NCBI GenBank assembly: GCA_016190485.1
Contig: JACPQN010000134.1
Span: forward strand, 1 to 52,465
Direction of reading: 5' to 3'
Source: Chloroflexota bacterium
GTDB lineage: Bacteria > Chloroflexota > Dehalococcoidia > SHYD01
Length of the DNA stretch: 52,465 bases
Shown: piece after piece, positions 18,278-28,512 of the stretch
Layout of the letters: every line of letters begins with the position of its first letter
Position numbering within the stretch: position 1 is the stretch's first letter
Notes under the pieces: model-generated
The model's database searches: none
Told to the model about the DNA's origin: nothing
What the model saw: only the letters and a program-made list of their open reading frames with translations
Translations under genes and position numbers: made by a program

Positions 18278-21200
18278 TGTCGTCGGTCTGTTCGAGGCGC
18301 ACCTGCGCCCATAATGCGCCCGCGAGAGCCACGGCTGCCAGAAACACCAGACCTATCGCGATCCAGACCGTGGTGGCCAGGCCCTGGGCCGCCAACAGGA
18401 CATCAGCGCCGCTGGAGGGCGCTGCCGCCACCGTGAGTTGCAGCGGCGGAGAGACCGCATCGCTCTCCCCCAGAGCTGCCCGGAGCGCCCAGTCTCCGCT
18501 CTGGCGAGGCGTCCACAGCCATGTAACCTCGGCCGTCTCTCCGCCCAGGACGGCCAGGCTCACCTTTCCCAGGGCGGGCGCGACGGCGCTGCCGCCGGCT
18601 CGCAGAGCGCTGGCGATCAGGGGGTACGCCTGGCCCACGACTCTGGCCGCGTAGAGGTCCACCGTCACCCCTTCCGCATCGGCGTCGCCCAGGTTGTGCA
18701 GGGTGGTCCGCACCTGCACCGGGCGGAGGGCGGCCAGCTCGTCAGCTATTACCTCCAGGGGCCCCAGCTCCAACCGCGCTGGACGGTGGGGTTGAGCGGT
18801 GTAGCCTCCAGCGGGGTGGTAGGAGACGGTGTAGGTCCCGGGGGCCAGCCCGGCGGCCCAGGGGACGGTAGCAGGCCCGGCCTCCGCCAGGGTGAGCACA
18901 AAGCGGAAGCCCTGCGCGGTGCGGCGGAGCTTGCTGAGGCTCGCCCGAGGGATCAGCACCTCTGGCCCGGAGAGCTGCCGGAACATGGCGGAGAGGTCCT
19001 CGGGAGCGAAGGCGGGTCGGTGCGCCCGCAGGGCCGCTCCCAGGCGGGACCACTCCTCCCGGCCGGTGGGTGGCGCTGTGACCAGCAGCGGTTCCTGTGA
19101 GACAACCTGCTTGACGCGGACACCTTGCGCATCGGCCAGGACCATCTGGTCCGCCGCCAGCGCCAGCGCCGAGATTTCCTGCCCGTCCTCCAGCACGCTC
19201 CAGTGGTTGATATAGTCGCCGCCGAGATTGCTATAGCGCAGCTCCTTGCCTCCGGGCAGACGCCACGCGCCTCGCTGTGCCTTGAGGAGGTGCAGCTTGC
19301 GATCCACCGGGCTGAGGTACAGGTAAGGCTGCCCCACGAGGCTCGTAGTGTACTGGGCGCGATATCCCACGGGTAGGTCGGGGGTGCTCACGTCGGGCTG
19401 CCCGGTTGAGAGCCCCGTGAGGTAGGTGCGCCAGATGCTCAGCACGTCGACCGGGCTCTCGTAGATGCCCTCTGAGGTCCACACGCCAGGCTCGGGCGCG
19501 ACGAAGCCCGCGATATCCCACCGGTTGTCTACGACCCACCTGGGAAACTCCTGGTAGGGGACCGTCGCCACCGTCAGCGCGCCCAGGCGCACGGTGGTGG
19601 TGATGGGGTTGCGCCCGATGAGGTCCAGCTTGAAGTCCCAGGTGTGGTCGTGATCCTGGTCCCAGGAGTAGCGGATGAGCTGGGTGGCGCCATCATACCG
19701 GCCGCTGTTGAAGAAGGGATCGGAAGGGCCGTAGAACTCCTGCCGGATGGCCAGGTCGGGGTAGCCATCGCCGGCGCCGGCCAGGTCGTAGAAGGCGAAG
19801 GGGTTCTCGAAGTTGGCATAGGCGCTGGCGGCGCCAAAGGGCGAGAGGGAGTAGATGAACCAGTTGTTGGCGCCGCCCCGTGACGACACAACTTCCCCGA
19901 TGAAGCTGATTCTGCCGGTTTCCCAGTTCACCTGGATGGGCGGGTCCGTGGCGTTGTAGTCCTTGACGACGCCGAAGACGCGCGCGCCCAGGTGGGGCCA
20001 GAAGAGGAAGCCGGTGGCGGGAGGCTCTCCCTTGGGGTTGACCATGACCAGAGAGCGTATCACCGCGGAGCTGCTGGGCAGCGGGGGAAAAGCGTTGATC
20101 ACCTGATAGTCGGCGCGGCCGTCCCGGTTGTCGTCCCGCACCTGGAGCTCGAAGTCCAGGGTGCGGTCGTTGCGCAGCGTCTGCAGGAAGACGCTGGAGC
20201 CGAAGCTGGCCTGTACCGGGCCGTTGACGGAGATGTCTAGATTGTAGTTCACCGTGTCGCCCCGGAGCCACCAGCCCTCGGGCGCTCGCACCTGAACGGT
20301 GGGGAACCGCCCCTCGTTGGGAGCAGGCAAGCGGTCCTTAAGAATAAACGCGACCTGGCCGTCACCGTCCTGGTCGTCGTAGAGATCGGCCACCAGGCCG
20401 GCGCCCCGAGCATCGGGGTGAAAGTCGATGATCAGGCTGGCCCGCCCGCTGGCGCCCGCGTCGAAAAGCCAGAGGGCGTTGGCCATGTTGAGGTGCGTGC
20501 GCCAGTCGGTGGTCTGAGGCTCCTGGGACCGGGGAAACACCAGCAAGCGGTCGCGGGCCGATGCGAAGCCGGGCGCACAGTCGATGGTGAGCTGGCCGTG
20601 GCTCCCGCCGCTCGGCTGCCATGTCCCGGCGCAGGCCGCCGTGGAGTCAGCGTAGGCGGCAGCGCGCAGCCTCTCTGGAGGGACGGCGAGGGCAGTGGCT
20701 GCCACCAGCAGCGCCGCAAGGGCCAGGCGCAGCGGCTGGAGCGCCCCTTCGGAGGTCGCTCGCCTGACCCCGAAGGCCCAGACCACCAGGGCGGCCAGGG
20801 ACCCCAGGGTGTGCCCGGCGCCCAGAATCCATAGCGGCAGGTCCGGCATTGTGATGGTGATACCCACCGCCGCGCCCAGCAGCGCCAGTTGCACTCCGGC
20901 GCCCAGGAGCGCGAGGCGGCCCTTGCCCAGGGGCACCAGCGTCCACGCCAGAAGCTGGCCCATGGTCAGGAGCCCCGCCGCCGGCGCCATGCTCACCAGG
21001 GGCGCAGCGCCGGGCAGGTACTTGGAGGTGTACAGGAGATCGATGAGCGTGGCCGCTCCCAGCCCCAGCACTAGCGATGACGTCACGCTGGCCAGAGCCA
21101 GCGGGCGGGCAAAGGCGCCCAGCCAGAGACGCACTCCGTTGGGAGCGCCTCCCGCAGCCAGGCGGCACAGCTCCGGATAGTACTGGTAAGCCACGACGGT

Positions 21201-22004
21201 GCTGGAGGCCGTGGCGGGCAGCAGCACCAGGGACAGCGCGACGGATATAGAGGCAGCGTCCTCGAAGCGGTCCAGCCCCCCCAGGGCCAGGAGGGCCAGC
21301 GCTCCGTAGGGGGCAAGCAGGAGGCTGAGGGCGTAGACCTGCCCGGAGGCCGCAGTAACGGTCTTCCAGTACTGCCGGCCAAAGCTCCAGGGCCGGTCGG
21401 GGTTCACGAGGTACTTCAGCGTCTGGGGGAGCGCGCCGATGAACGGGAGCGTCGCCGTTGCGGCCATGGCGAGGTACACGCGCTCTGGCGCTTCTCTTGC
21501 CCAGAGCGCCACCACCAGCAGGTAGAGCAAGGCCTGTCCCGCCAGAAGCCCAGCGGCCAAGCGCGCTCGTCCCAGGCCCTGGAGGATCCCGAGGGCAAAG
21601 CTGCCGAGCAGCGCGATGGCCGCCGCCAGGCCGGCCGCCGCTCCGATGAGGTTTCCCAGGGCCAGGGCCGCCCCGGCCAGGGCGAGCAGTACCACCAGGG
21701 CGCTCAAGCGCAGCGTCACCAGCGCGGAGACGCGTCCGGCCGTATCGCCGGCGTGCTCAGCGGCCTGGGCGCGCGCTACCTCCGCGCTGACCTGGGTCGA
21801 GAGGCCCAGGCTGCCCAGGAGCACGACCAGCCCATACACGGAGAAGAAATAGGCAACCTGCCCAAAGTGGGTAGGGTCGAGGGTGCGGGCCACCACCAGT
21901 CCCGAGAGGGCCATGGCGGCCTGGGCCACCACACTGGCGCCGCCTACCAGCGCCATGGTGGTGCGGGCGCCTCGGCCCAGGGTCTCGGCAGGGCTCAGGG
22001 TCAT
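18246..22004 (-). CDS. Flippase (Wzx/MATE-like polysaccharide exporter) fused to a large extracytoplasmic domain
   Basis: N-terminal ~430 aa with oligosaccharide-flippase TM pattern (VVARTLDPTHFGQVAYFFSVYGLVVLLGSLGLSTQVSAEVARA); then ~800 aa beta-rich region and a terminal TM. Confidence 0.8.
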   Translation of the reverse strand: MTLSPAETLGRGARTTMALVGGASVVAQAAMALSGLVVARTLDPTHFGQVAYFFSVYGLVVLLGSLGLSTQVSAEVARAQAAEHAGDTAGRVSALVTLRLSALVVLLALAGAALALGNLIGAAAGLAAAIALLGSFALGILQGLGRARLAAGLLAGQALLYLLVVALWAREAPERVYLAMAATATLPFIGALPQTLKYLVNPDRPWSFGRQYWKTVTAASGQVYALSLLLAPYGALALLALGGLDRFEDAASISVALSLVLLPATASSTVVAYQYYPELCRLAAGGAPNGVRLWLGAFARPLALASVTSSLVLGLGAATLIDLLYTSKYLPGAAPLVSMAPAAGLLTMGQLLAWTLVPLGKGRLALLGAGVQLALLGAAVGITITMPDLPLWILGAGHTLGSLAALVVWAFGVRRATSEGALQPLRLALAALLVAATALAVPPERLRAAAYADSTAACAGTWQPSGGSHGQLTIDCAPGFASARDRLLVFPRSQEPQTTDWRTHLNMANALWLFDAGASGRASLIIDFHPDARGAGLVADLYDDQDGDGQVAFILKDRLPAPNEGRFPTVQVRAPEGWWLRGDTVNYNLDISVNGPVQASFGSSVFLQTLRNDRTLDFELQVRDDNRDGRADYQVINAFPPLPSSSAVIRSLVMVNPKGEPPATGFLFWPHLGARVFGVVKDYNATDPPIQVNWETGRISFIGEVVSSRGGANNWFIYSLSPFGAASAYANFENPFAFYDLAGAGDGYPDLAIRQEFYGPSDPFFNSGRYDGATQLIRYSWDQDHDHTWDFKLDLIGRNPITTTVRLGALTVATVPYQEFPRWVVDNRWDIAGFVAPEPGVWTSEGIYESPVDVLSIWRTYLTGLSTGQPDVSTPDLPVGYRAQYTTSLVGQPYLYLSPVDRKLHLLKAQRGAWRLPGGKELRYSNLGGDYINHWSVLEDGQEISALALAADQMVLADAQGVRVKQVVSQEPLLVTAPPTGREEWSRLGAALRAHRPAFAPEDLSAMFRQLSGPEVLIPRASLSKLRRTAQGFRFVLTLAEAGPATVPWAAGLAPGTYTVSYHPAGGYTAQPHRPARLELGPLEVIADELAALRPVQVRTTLHNLGDADAEGVTVDLYAARVVGQAYPLIASALRAGGSAVAPALGKVSLAVLGGETAEVTWLWTPRQSGDWALRAALGESDAVSPPLQLTVAAAPSSGADVLLAAQGLATTVWIAIGLVFLAAVALAGALWAQVRLEQTDDNAPDQVSFGR

Positions 22005-22834
22005 GGCGCAGTACAGACGAACATGAGACGATACTTGAGCCAGGGCGGCGCTACCAGGCCCATGCTGCCCTCAAGCACCCGCTGGAGGGCTCGCATCCAG
22101 GGCACGCCTGGCACCCACAGCATGGGCAGCACCTGGGCGCCGTGGACGCCAACGATCCGGAACCCCGCCTTGGCCAGCATGCTGCGGGCGTCTCTGGGCG
22201 TGTACATCGCCTCATAGGGCCAATCGCCGCGCCGCAGTGCCAGGGGCGTGGTCAACTGGAGGAGCCAGTGGCGGGCCCGCGGCAATCGCTCCAAGGAGCC
22301 AGCCAGCCCGCGCAGGTGGTACCAGGGGAAATAGGCCCACAGGTTGCGGATGGTCACAAAGAACAGGCCCCCCGGCCGCAGTGTGGCCCGGACGTTTGCC
22401 AGGGCCGGATGGGGGCTCGCAAGAAAATCCATCACGGTGGTCATGAGCACCACGTCCTGGGTCTCGGGCAGCGGCGCTTCCTCGATGTCATGCAAGAGCA
22501 GGCGTGCGCCAGGCGCCCGGGGCGCCGCCAGCTTCAGGGAAGCCTGTGAGAAGTCTGTCCCCAGGAGTCGCCCATACCCCAGGCCGGCGAGTCGCTCCAG
22601 GAGCGCGCCGGGGCCGCAGCCTACGTCGGCGATAGAGGCATCTTTGGCGAGATGATAGTGGGAGAACACGCCAACTACCCAGTCGTAGAAGTCGGGCAGG
22701 TTCTCCATGGCGGGCGCCATGCGATCAAAACGGGCGATCAGGGGAGACTTTCGGCGCATGGTGATGCTCTCAGTCTCACCCGAGAGCGCCGTAGCCGGCT
22801 CGTGCGGATGCGCTACTTGCCTGTCGGCCTGCAT
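22001..22834 (-). CDS. SAM-dependent methyltransferase
   Basis: ASIADVGCGPGALLERLAGLGYGRLLGTDFS; ATGA overlap with the flippase gene. Confidence 0.9.
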   Translation of the reverse strand: MQADRQVAHPHEPATALSGETESITMRRKSPLIARFDRMAPAMENLPDFYDWVVGVFSHYHLAKDASIADVGCGPGALLERLAGLGYGRLLGTDFSQASLKLAAPRAPGARLLLHDIEEAPLPETQDVVLMTTVMDFLASPHPALANVRATLRPGGLFFVTIRNLWAYFPWYHLRGLAGSLERLPRARHWLLQLTTPLALRRGDWPYEAMYTPRDARSMLAKAGFRIVGVHGAQVLPMLWVPGVPWMRALQRVLEGSMGLVAPPWLKYRLMFVCTAP

Positions 22835-23619
22835 ATCAGCATGTACCTATAACACAGCCGCTTCGGCAGAACGGGGGCCAGATGACGGTCCACCCAGTCC
22901 ATTAGCAGCTCCGTCCACCTGAGCCCGCTGATCCGCAGCATCGGCCACAGCCGCATGCCGTCTTCCTGGATGACCTGGAAGCCCGCATGGCCTAAGAACC
23001 TGCGCACGTCCTTCACCGAGTAGGCGTGATCGATGGGCTGGGTCGAGCGCATCTCGTAGGGCAGGGTAAACCAGGTGAACCAGTGGCGTAGCCGTCCGTT
23101 CTTCGGCAGGTAGGGCAGCAGGAGCCTGCCCAGATAGTACCAAGGCCAGAAGGCGTCTTGGTTGGGGAAGGTGAGTAGCAGGTGGCCACCATCTGCCAGG
23201 GAGGCCGCTACGTTCTGGAGGGCGAGGACGGGGTCTGTCACGTGCTCAATAACCTCGGTGAGCAGCGCCACATCGAAGCGGCCTGCAGGGCCCTCCAGCA
23301 CATTGTGCCGCCAGATGGTCGCGTGAGGAGCGGCCTTCTTGGATAGCTCCACACAGGCGGTGGAGAAGTCCGTTCCCGAGAGGTTCTTGAACCCGGCTGC
23401 CGCAAGCTCACGGAGCATCCGGCCCGTCCCGCAGCCTATGTCTATGATAGTCGCATCCGGCGCAACGTCCATCCCTGTCAGATGCTGTGCGACCCAGGCA
23501 TAGAACGCTGGGTAGAGCGCGGTATGCTCTGCCACGCTATCATATGCCTGGCTCAGCGCGTTCTGCAGGGCTGCTCGCTCCTCATTCTCAATGGACCCTA
23601 CGGATTGGTTACGCTGCAA
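22813..23619 (-). CDS. SAM-dependent methyltransferase
   Basis: TIIDIGCGTGRMLRELAAAGFKNLSGTDFS, LTEVIEHVTDPV. Confidence 0.92.
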   Translation of the reverse strand: MQRNQSVGSIENEERAALQNALSQAYDSVAEHTALYPAFYAWVAQHLTGMDVAPDATIIDIGCGTGRMLRELAAAGFKNLSGTDFSTACVELSKKAAPHATIWRHNVLEGPAGRFDVALLTEVIEHVTDPVLALQNVAASLADGGHLLLTFPNQDAFWPWYYLGRLLLPYLPKNGRLRHWFTWFTLPYEMRSTQPIDHAYSVKDVRRFLGHAGFQVIQEDGMRLWPMLRISGLRWTELLMDWVDRHLAPVLPKRLCYRYMLICRPTGK

Positions 23620-23648
23620 AGCGTTTTCTCCTTTTGCCGGGTCACACC

Positions 23649-24830
23649 CTAATGGGCCTGGCCTCCGGCAGGGGCCTGTACTTCTTTGCCGCGTACGACG
23701 GTCCGGTACACATCCCGTACTTGCTCCACCAGCCGATCCCAGTCCACGTTCTGGCGGGCGTAGGCGGCCGCTGCCTGGCCGAGGCGCTCCCCCAGGTGGG
23801 GGTCCACCAGCAGCCGCCCGAGCTGCTCCGCCAGCTCCCGGCTGGAGCCGGGGGCAAAGAGCAGCCCGGTGCGCCCGTGGTCCACGTGGTCCACGATCCC
23901 GCCGATGGCCGAGCCCACCACTGGCGCGCCACAGCCCATGGCCTGGAGCACCACCCGCGGGGAGCCGCCGCTGAGCCCCGAGAAGACAAAGATGTCCGCT
24001 GCCGAGTAATAGCGTGGCAGCTCCTTCAGGTCCACCCAGCCGTGCCAGGTGACCTGATCCCCGATGCCCAGCGCGCTGGCGAGGGCCTCCAGGCTGCCCC
24101 GCTCTGGGCCGTCACCCAGCACGTGGAGCTGGGCCGGTGTCCCCTGCTCCCGGAGCCGCGCCAGGGCCCGCAGGGTGATGTCCAGGCCGTTTTCCCTGGA
24201 GAGGCGGGCCGCAAAGAGGAGGACGGGCGGGTCTGCGGGCCAACCCAGGGCGGCCCTGGCGTCGGGCAGCCGGGCAAAGAGGGCGGTGTCGATCCCCAGG
24301 GACACCCGGCTGATGCGCTCGGGGCGGAACCCCGTGCGCTGCCACCACCAGGCCATCTCATCGCTGGTGGCGATGAGCCGGGCGCAGGTGGCGGCGGCCC
24401 GGCGGGCCGCCAGCTTATAGACCAGCGTGGTCACCGGGTCGTAGGGGTTGCCGCGGGCCACCCGCTGGTAGATGTTGCCGGGCTCGGTGAGGACCACCGG
24501 GGTGTCTTTCAGGAGCGTGCCCAGCACGGCGGCGGTCAGGTACTCGGGCACGTGGACGACGTCTAGTTGGCCGAGGCCCCGCAGCCGCCGGTAGGCGGAC
24601 AGGGCCAGCAGCAGGTGCCCAGCGATGTTCCGGTAGTTAATGGGAGGCAGCGGAAAGGTGTGCACCTGCACAGCCGGGTCGGGGAAGGTGGAAGCCCGGT
24701 AGGGCGCGACGACATGGACGTCCTCTCCCAGGCGGGCCAGGCGGCCCGCCATGTCCCATACCACGTCGCTGAGCCCGGTGGCGCCCGGCCTGGCGGGATC
24801 GCAGATGATGTCTACGAACGAGATGCGCAT
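23649..24830 (-). CDS. Glycosyltransferase family 4
   Basis: FVFSGLSGGSPRVVLQAMGCGAPVVGSAIGGIVDHVDHGRTGLLF. Confidence 0.93.
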   Translation of the reverse strand: MRISFVDIICDPARPGATGLSDVVWDMAGRLARLGEDVHVVAPYRASTFPDPAVQVHTFPLPPINYRNIAGHLLLALSAYRRLRGLGQLDVVHVPEYLTAAVLGTLLKDTPVVLTEPGNIYQRVARGNPYDPVTTLVYKLAARRAAATCARLIATSDEMAWWWQRTGFRPERISRVSLGIDTALFARLPDARAALGWPADPPVLLFAARLSRENGLDITLRALARLREQGTPAQLHVLGDGPERGSLEALASALGIGDQVTWHGWVDLKELPRYYSAADIFVFSGLSGGSPRVVLQAMGCGAPVVGSAIGGIVDHVDHGRTGLLFAPGSSRELAEQLGRLLVDPHLGERLGQAAAAYARQNVDWDRLVEQVRDVYRTVVRGKEVQAPAGGQAH

Positions 24831-26026
24831 CAGCGGCTGGCTCCGCCGGGGCGCGCCGCAGTCACGCGGTCATACACGGCGCGCGCCTCCCGCGCGGCAC
24901 GCTCCCAGGTGAACTGTCCCGCCCACTGAATGCGTGCGTCCCGCGCGCCTGGCGAGGGATCCGGGGCCAGGGCGGCGGCTATGGCCTGGGCCAGCGCGCC
25001 GGGCACGGGCGGGCAAAGCCTGCTGTCTGCGCCCGCGACCTCAGGCAGAGCGGCAGCGTTGGCGCAGACCACCGGTGTCCCGCAGGCCAGCGCCTCCAGC
25101 ACCGGCAGCCCGAAGCCCTCGTAGAGGGAGGGGAGAACGAAGACGCGCGCGGCGTTGTAGAAGAGCGGGAGGTCGTCTTCTGGCACCGCGTCCAGCCAGT
25201 GGAGCATCCCCTGGACGCCCAGCCGCTGTGCCAGCGCCTGGAGGCGGGCACGCTCGGCCAGGTGGTAGGGCGCGCCGACTTTGAGCAGCCGGAGGTCCGG
25301 ATGCGACGCCTGCACCAGCGGCAGCGCCCGCAGCAGCGCCTCCAGGTTTTTCCTGGGGTCCTCCGACCCCACGTAGAGGAGGTAGCGCGCGTCAGGTCGC
25401 AGGCCGTAGCGCGCCCAGAAGGAGTCGGGCACCAGGCAGGGCCGGAAACGTTCCCGGTCCACTCCCAGCGGCGCCACCTGGATGCGGCCGGCCGGAATAT
25501 CCAGGCGCTCCACCAGCGTGCCCTTGGTCCAGTGCGAGTCCGCGAGCAGAGCATCGGCCCGCGTGAGTCCGTGCATGGCCAGGCGGTCGAACCACCGGTG
25601 CACGGGATGGCGGTAGGAGCAGAGCCTGGGGTCGTCTCTGAGGAGATAGGGGATGATGTCATGCACGGTGACCACAACCGGGGGGCGGGGGCGTCGCCAC
25701 GCTAGGGCGGAGGCCAGATTCTGGGAGGAGAGATGGTACACGTCGGCGTCGTGCCGGGGAAGCGTCAGCGGGTAGTGAGCGAAGAACGCGCCCAGGTCAA
25801 CGCCGGGCAGCCGGCGGGACAGGGGCGCTAGGGCAGGCCCACCACGGCGGGCAGGCTCTTCAGCCTGAGCGTCCAGGCCCAGGCCGCGCAAGGCCGGCAG
25901 CAGGCTGGCGGCATAGCGGGAGGTGCCCGTCACGCCCACCTCCCGTCGGGCAAGCAGCAGCACCTTCAGGGCGGTTGCCCCTTCTGCGCTCGTACCTGGC
26001 GCGTTGGACTGACCAGCCGCCTGCAT
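24830..26026 (-). CDS. Glycosyltransferase family 4
   Basis: [36 protein letters not shown]; start at MQAAGQSN. Confidence 0.92.
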   Translation of the reverse strand: MQAAGQSNAPGTSAEGATALKVLLLARREVGVTGTSRYAASLLPALRGLGLDAQAEEPARRGGPALAPLSRRLPGVDLGAFFAHYPLTLPRHDADVYHLSSQNLASALAWRRPRPPVVVTVHDIIPYLLRDDPRLCSYRHPVHRWFDRLAMHGLTRADALLADSHWTKGTLVERLDIPAGRIQVAPLGVDRERFRPCLVPDSFWARYGLRPDARYLLYVGSEDPRKNLEALLRALPLVQASHPDLRLLKVGAPYHLAERARLQALAQRLGVQGMLHWLDAVPEDDLPLFYNAARVFVLPSLYEGFGLPVLEALACGTPVVCANAAALPEVAGADSRLCPPVPGALAQAIAAALAPDPSPGARDARIQWAGQFTWERAAREARAVYDRVTAARPGGASR

Positions 26027-26037
26027 CGAGCGTGTCC

Positions 26038-27183
26038 TTACCACGAGGTCCTGCGCCGGGCGCTGAGATAGTCCCAGAGGGGCGCAGCCCACGCTGCAAA
26101 CTCCAGGAGGGTAAAGGGGACCGCGGCGGCCGCCTCGGTTGCCGTAACACGCCTGTCCAGTGTGGGGCTTACCCGGTAGGCGAAGGCCAGGTAGCGCAGT
26201 TTGCTCAGAGCGCTGTGGGCCACGGCCGCCACCCACAGGGCCAGCAGCCAGGGCCCGGCCCAGAGGGCGGCCAGCGGAGCCAGGAGCATAGCCAGCCCCA
26301 GGAGGGACGTCCGTAGCGCAGTCCACGCCTCCTGGCGCGCGCCGAAGCTGCCGCCGTGCAGGGCCACGTTGCGCAACCAGCGGCGCTGCTGCCGGACGTA
26401 GGCAGAGATATCCTCCGGGTAGTGGGAGGCCACCTCGCTGGCGTGCACCTGCCGCACCAGCACGCCGGTGCGCTCCAAGGTTTTGGCCAAGTGGTAGTCG
26501 GTGCCGGTAGGAGCTGGGGCAGCAAAGCCTCCCGCCCGCTCCAGCGCCTGCCGGGTGATCGCGGCGTTGCGCCCGAGGAGGCCGGCGCTGTCCCGCGGCC
26601 CGCTGGCCCAGGCGTAGATGTCCGCGGCCCACCGGAAGCGCGGCAGCAGCGAGGCCGACCACTGCTCCGGCAAAGGGCGCGATCCGCCCGTGGCCGCTTG
26701 GGCCTCGCCCTGGAGCAGGGGCGCCAGGGTGCGCTGGAAGCTGAGGTCGTCCAGCAGGCAGTCGGCGTCGGTAAGATAAACGATGTCGCCGCTGGCCCGC
26801 TGGAAGCAGCGGCGCAGGGCCCGCTGCTTCCCTTCTCCAGGCTGCTGCCGGAGGAGGATAAAGCCGGGCCTCCGATAGCGTTTGGCCAGCGCGAAGGTGC
26901 CGTCGCTGCCGCCGGCGCAGAGCACGTACTCCAGGGTGGGATACTGTAAGGCCTGGACACTCTCCAGATGGCGGGCAAGGATGGGAGCTTCGTTCCAGGC
27001 GGCCACCAGAATACTCACCCGGGGCGTGCCTGCCGGCTCTGGGAGGGGCTGCTGGCGCGCCCGGCGCAGAGCCTCCGCCGCTGGGCGGTCCCGGCGCCTG
27101 CGGGCCAGGTTGCGTCCAGCAGCCAGAGTCAACCCTCCAAGCAAGAGGATAGGGGTGAAGTCGCGATCCATGGTAGGCAGCAT
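26038..27183 (-). CDS. Glycosyltransferase family 2, membrane-associated
   Basis: VSILVAAWNEAPILARHLESV, DIVYLTDADCLLDD and QQRRWLRN motifs with C-terminal TM segments. Confidence 0.9.
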   Translation of the reverse strand: MLPTMDRDFTPILLLGGLTLAAGRNLARRRRDRPAAEALRRARQQPLPEPAGTPRVSILVAAWNEAPILARHLESVQALQYPTLEYVLCAGGSDGTFALAKRYRRPGFILLRQQPGEGKQRALRRCFQRASGDIVYLTDADCLLDDLSFQRTLAPLLQGEAQAATGGSRPLPEQWSASLLPRFRWAADIYAWASGPRDSAGLLGRNAAITRQALERAGGFAAPAPTGTDYHLAKTLERTGVLVRQVHASEVASHYPEDISAYVRQQRRWLRNVALHGGSFGARQEAWTALRTSLLGLAMLLAPLAALWAGPWLLALWVAAVAHSALSKLRYLAFAYRVSPTLDRRVTATEAAAAVPFTLLEFAAWAAPLWDYLSARRRTSW

Positions 27184-27196
27184 CCCTCTCCCGACA

Positions 27197-28489
27197 TCAT
27201 ACCGAAGCCACCCAGGGCTCCACCACCTGCGCCCAGGGGGTTCCCTTGCGCCAGCGGTAGGCCAGGCGCCCCTGGGAGGTCAGTGCCAGTTCCTGGCTGT
27301 CCTCCCGGTACTCGCCCTGCCGGCCGCGATGGGCGCAGGCCAGGGCCACCGATAGCGGTGGGGAGTCGTCATCATCGGGTAGGGCAGTGACCAGGCCCGC
27401 CAGGTACCGGAAGGCCTTATCGGCCCAGCCGCAGGCCGGCAGCAGGTCCCTGAACTCCGGCATCGTGGGTGGCGCCTCCTGACTGACCAGGGAGCCGAAG
27501 CCGTGCGCCGTGGCGAACCCACCGCTGGCCAACTGCCCAGCCAGCAGCCAGCGCCGCGTCGGCTCGGGAGGAAAGCTCAGTCCCCACGGATGCAGCAGCT
27601 CCGCCGCCCGGAGGATGTCGCCCGTGGCGGCAATCCAGCGGGGGTAGCGGTTGACCTTGGGGCCAGGATACACCACCTGGGGAAAGGCGCCGTCGCCGTC
27701 TCGCCACCGCAGCACAAAGGCCATGGCCGCCAGCGCCCCCTCCAGGTAGCGCTGATCGCGCAGGCGGTGGTAGGCCGCCAGCAGTCCTGGGGCGCAGCGG
27801 GCGCAGTAGAAGGGAAAATACTTCTCCAGCCGGACGCGCCCCAGGGTGTTCTGGGCGATGGCCCCATCCAGGGGACTCCCTCCGGCCCTGCGCTGGTGCG
27901 CCAAGATCGCGTCGGCAGTGGGGCGCACATAGCCCTCCAGGAGATCCTCTCGTCCGGTCAGGTCGGCCAGCAGGCACAGCGCCTCTACCAGGGTAGCCGC
28001 TTTGTTGGGCACGAAGGACGGCGTCTGGGGATCATCCCAGAAGCGCCGCTCTTGCGGGCGCCACAGGCGGCCCAGGTAAAAACCCAGGAGGTTGCGCTGG
28101 GCCGCCTGTAAGTAGGGCTCCCACGACTCCTGGCCCACGCTCCGGAGCGCCTGGGCCAGGAGCAGCAGCCCCACGTCTGCGGCTGCCTCATGGGGGGTGC
28201 CGCCCGAGCCGGGGTTTTGCTCGAAGCGGGAGTTGCGGAAGCTGCCGCTGGCCGACTGGTTCCGGAGCAGGTCGTCGGCGGCCCGGCGCGCCTTCTCCAG
28301 CCAGCGCGACTGGCTGGTGCGCTGAAAGAGGGTGAGATAGCCAGCGATGATGCCCTCGTAGCGCCAGTCCAGGCCCGCTCCGCAGTAGACCAGGTTGTCC
28401 CGCCACCAGTGCGCCACAGGCCCCCCGTAGCCGTCAGGTCCCCGCATGGTGTCCAGCCAGCGGTCCAGGCGCCAGACCGCCCGCTCCAC
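27197..28489 (-). CDS. Hypothetical protein, (alpha/alpha)-barrel-like
   Basis: Repeated helical pattern with aromatic/Gly motifs, in glycan cluster. Confidence 0.65.
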   Translation of the reverse strand: MERAVWRLDRWLDTMRGPDGYGGPVAHWWRDNLVYCGAGLDWRYEGIIAGYLTLFQRTSQSRWLEKARRAADDLLRNQSASGSFRNSRFEQNPGSGGTPHEAAADVGLLLLAQALRSVGQESWEPYLQAAQRNLLGFYLGRLWRPQERRFWDDPQTPSFVPNKAATLVEALCLLADLTGREDLLEGYVRPTADAILAHQRRAGGSPLDGAIAQNTLGRVRLEKYFPFYCARCAPGLLAAYHRLRDQRYLEGALAAMAFVLRWRDGDGAFPQVVYPGPKVNRYPRWIAATGDILRAAELLHPWGLSFPPEPTRRWLLAGQLASGGFATAHGFGSLVSQEAPPTMPEFRDLLPACGWADKAFRYLAGLVTALPDDDDSPPLSVALACAHRGRQGEYREDSQELALTSQGRLAYRWRKGTPWAQVVEPWVASV

Positions 28490-28512
28490 CGCCGTGCCCG
28501 TCTGCGCGAGCG

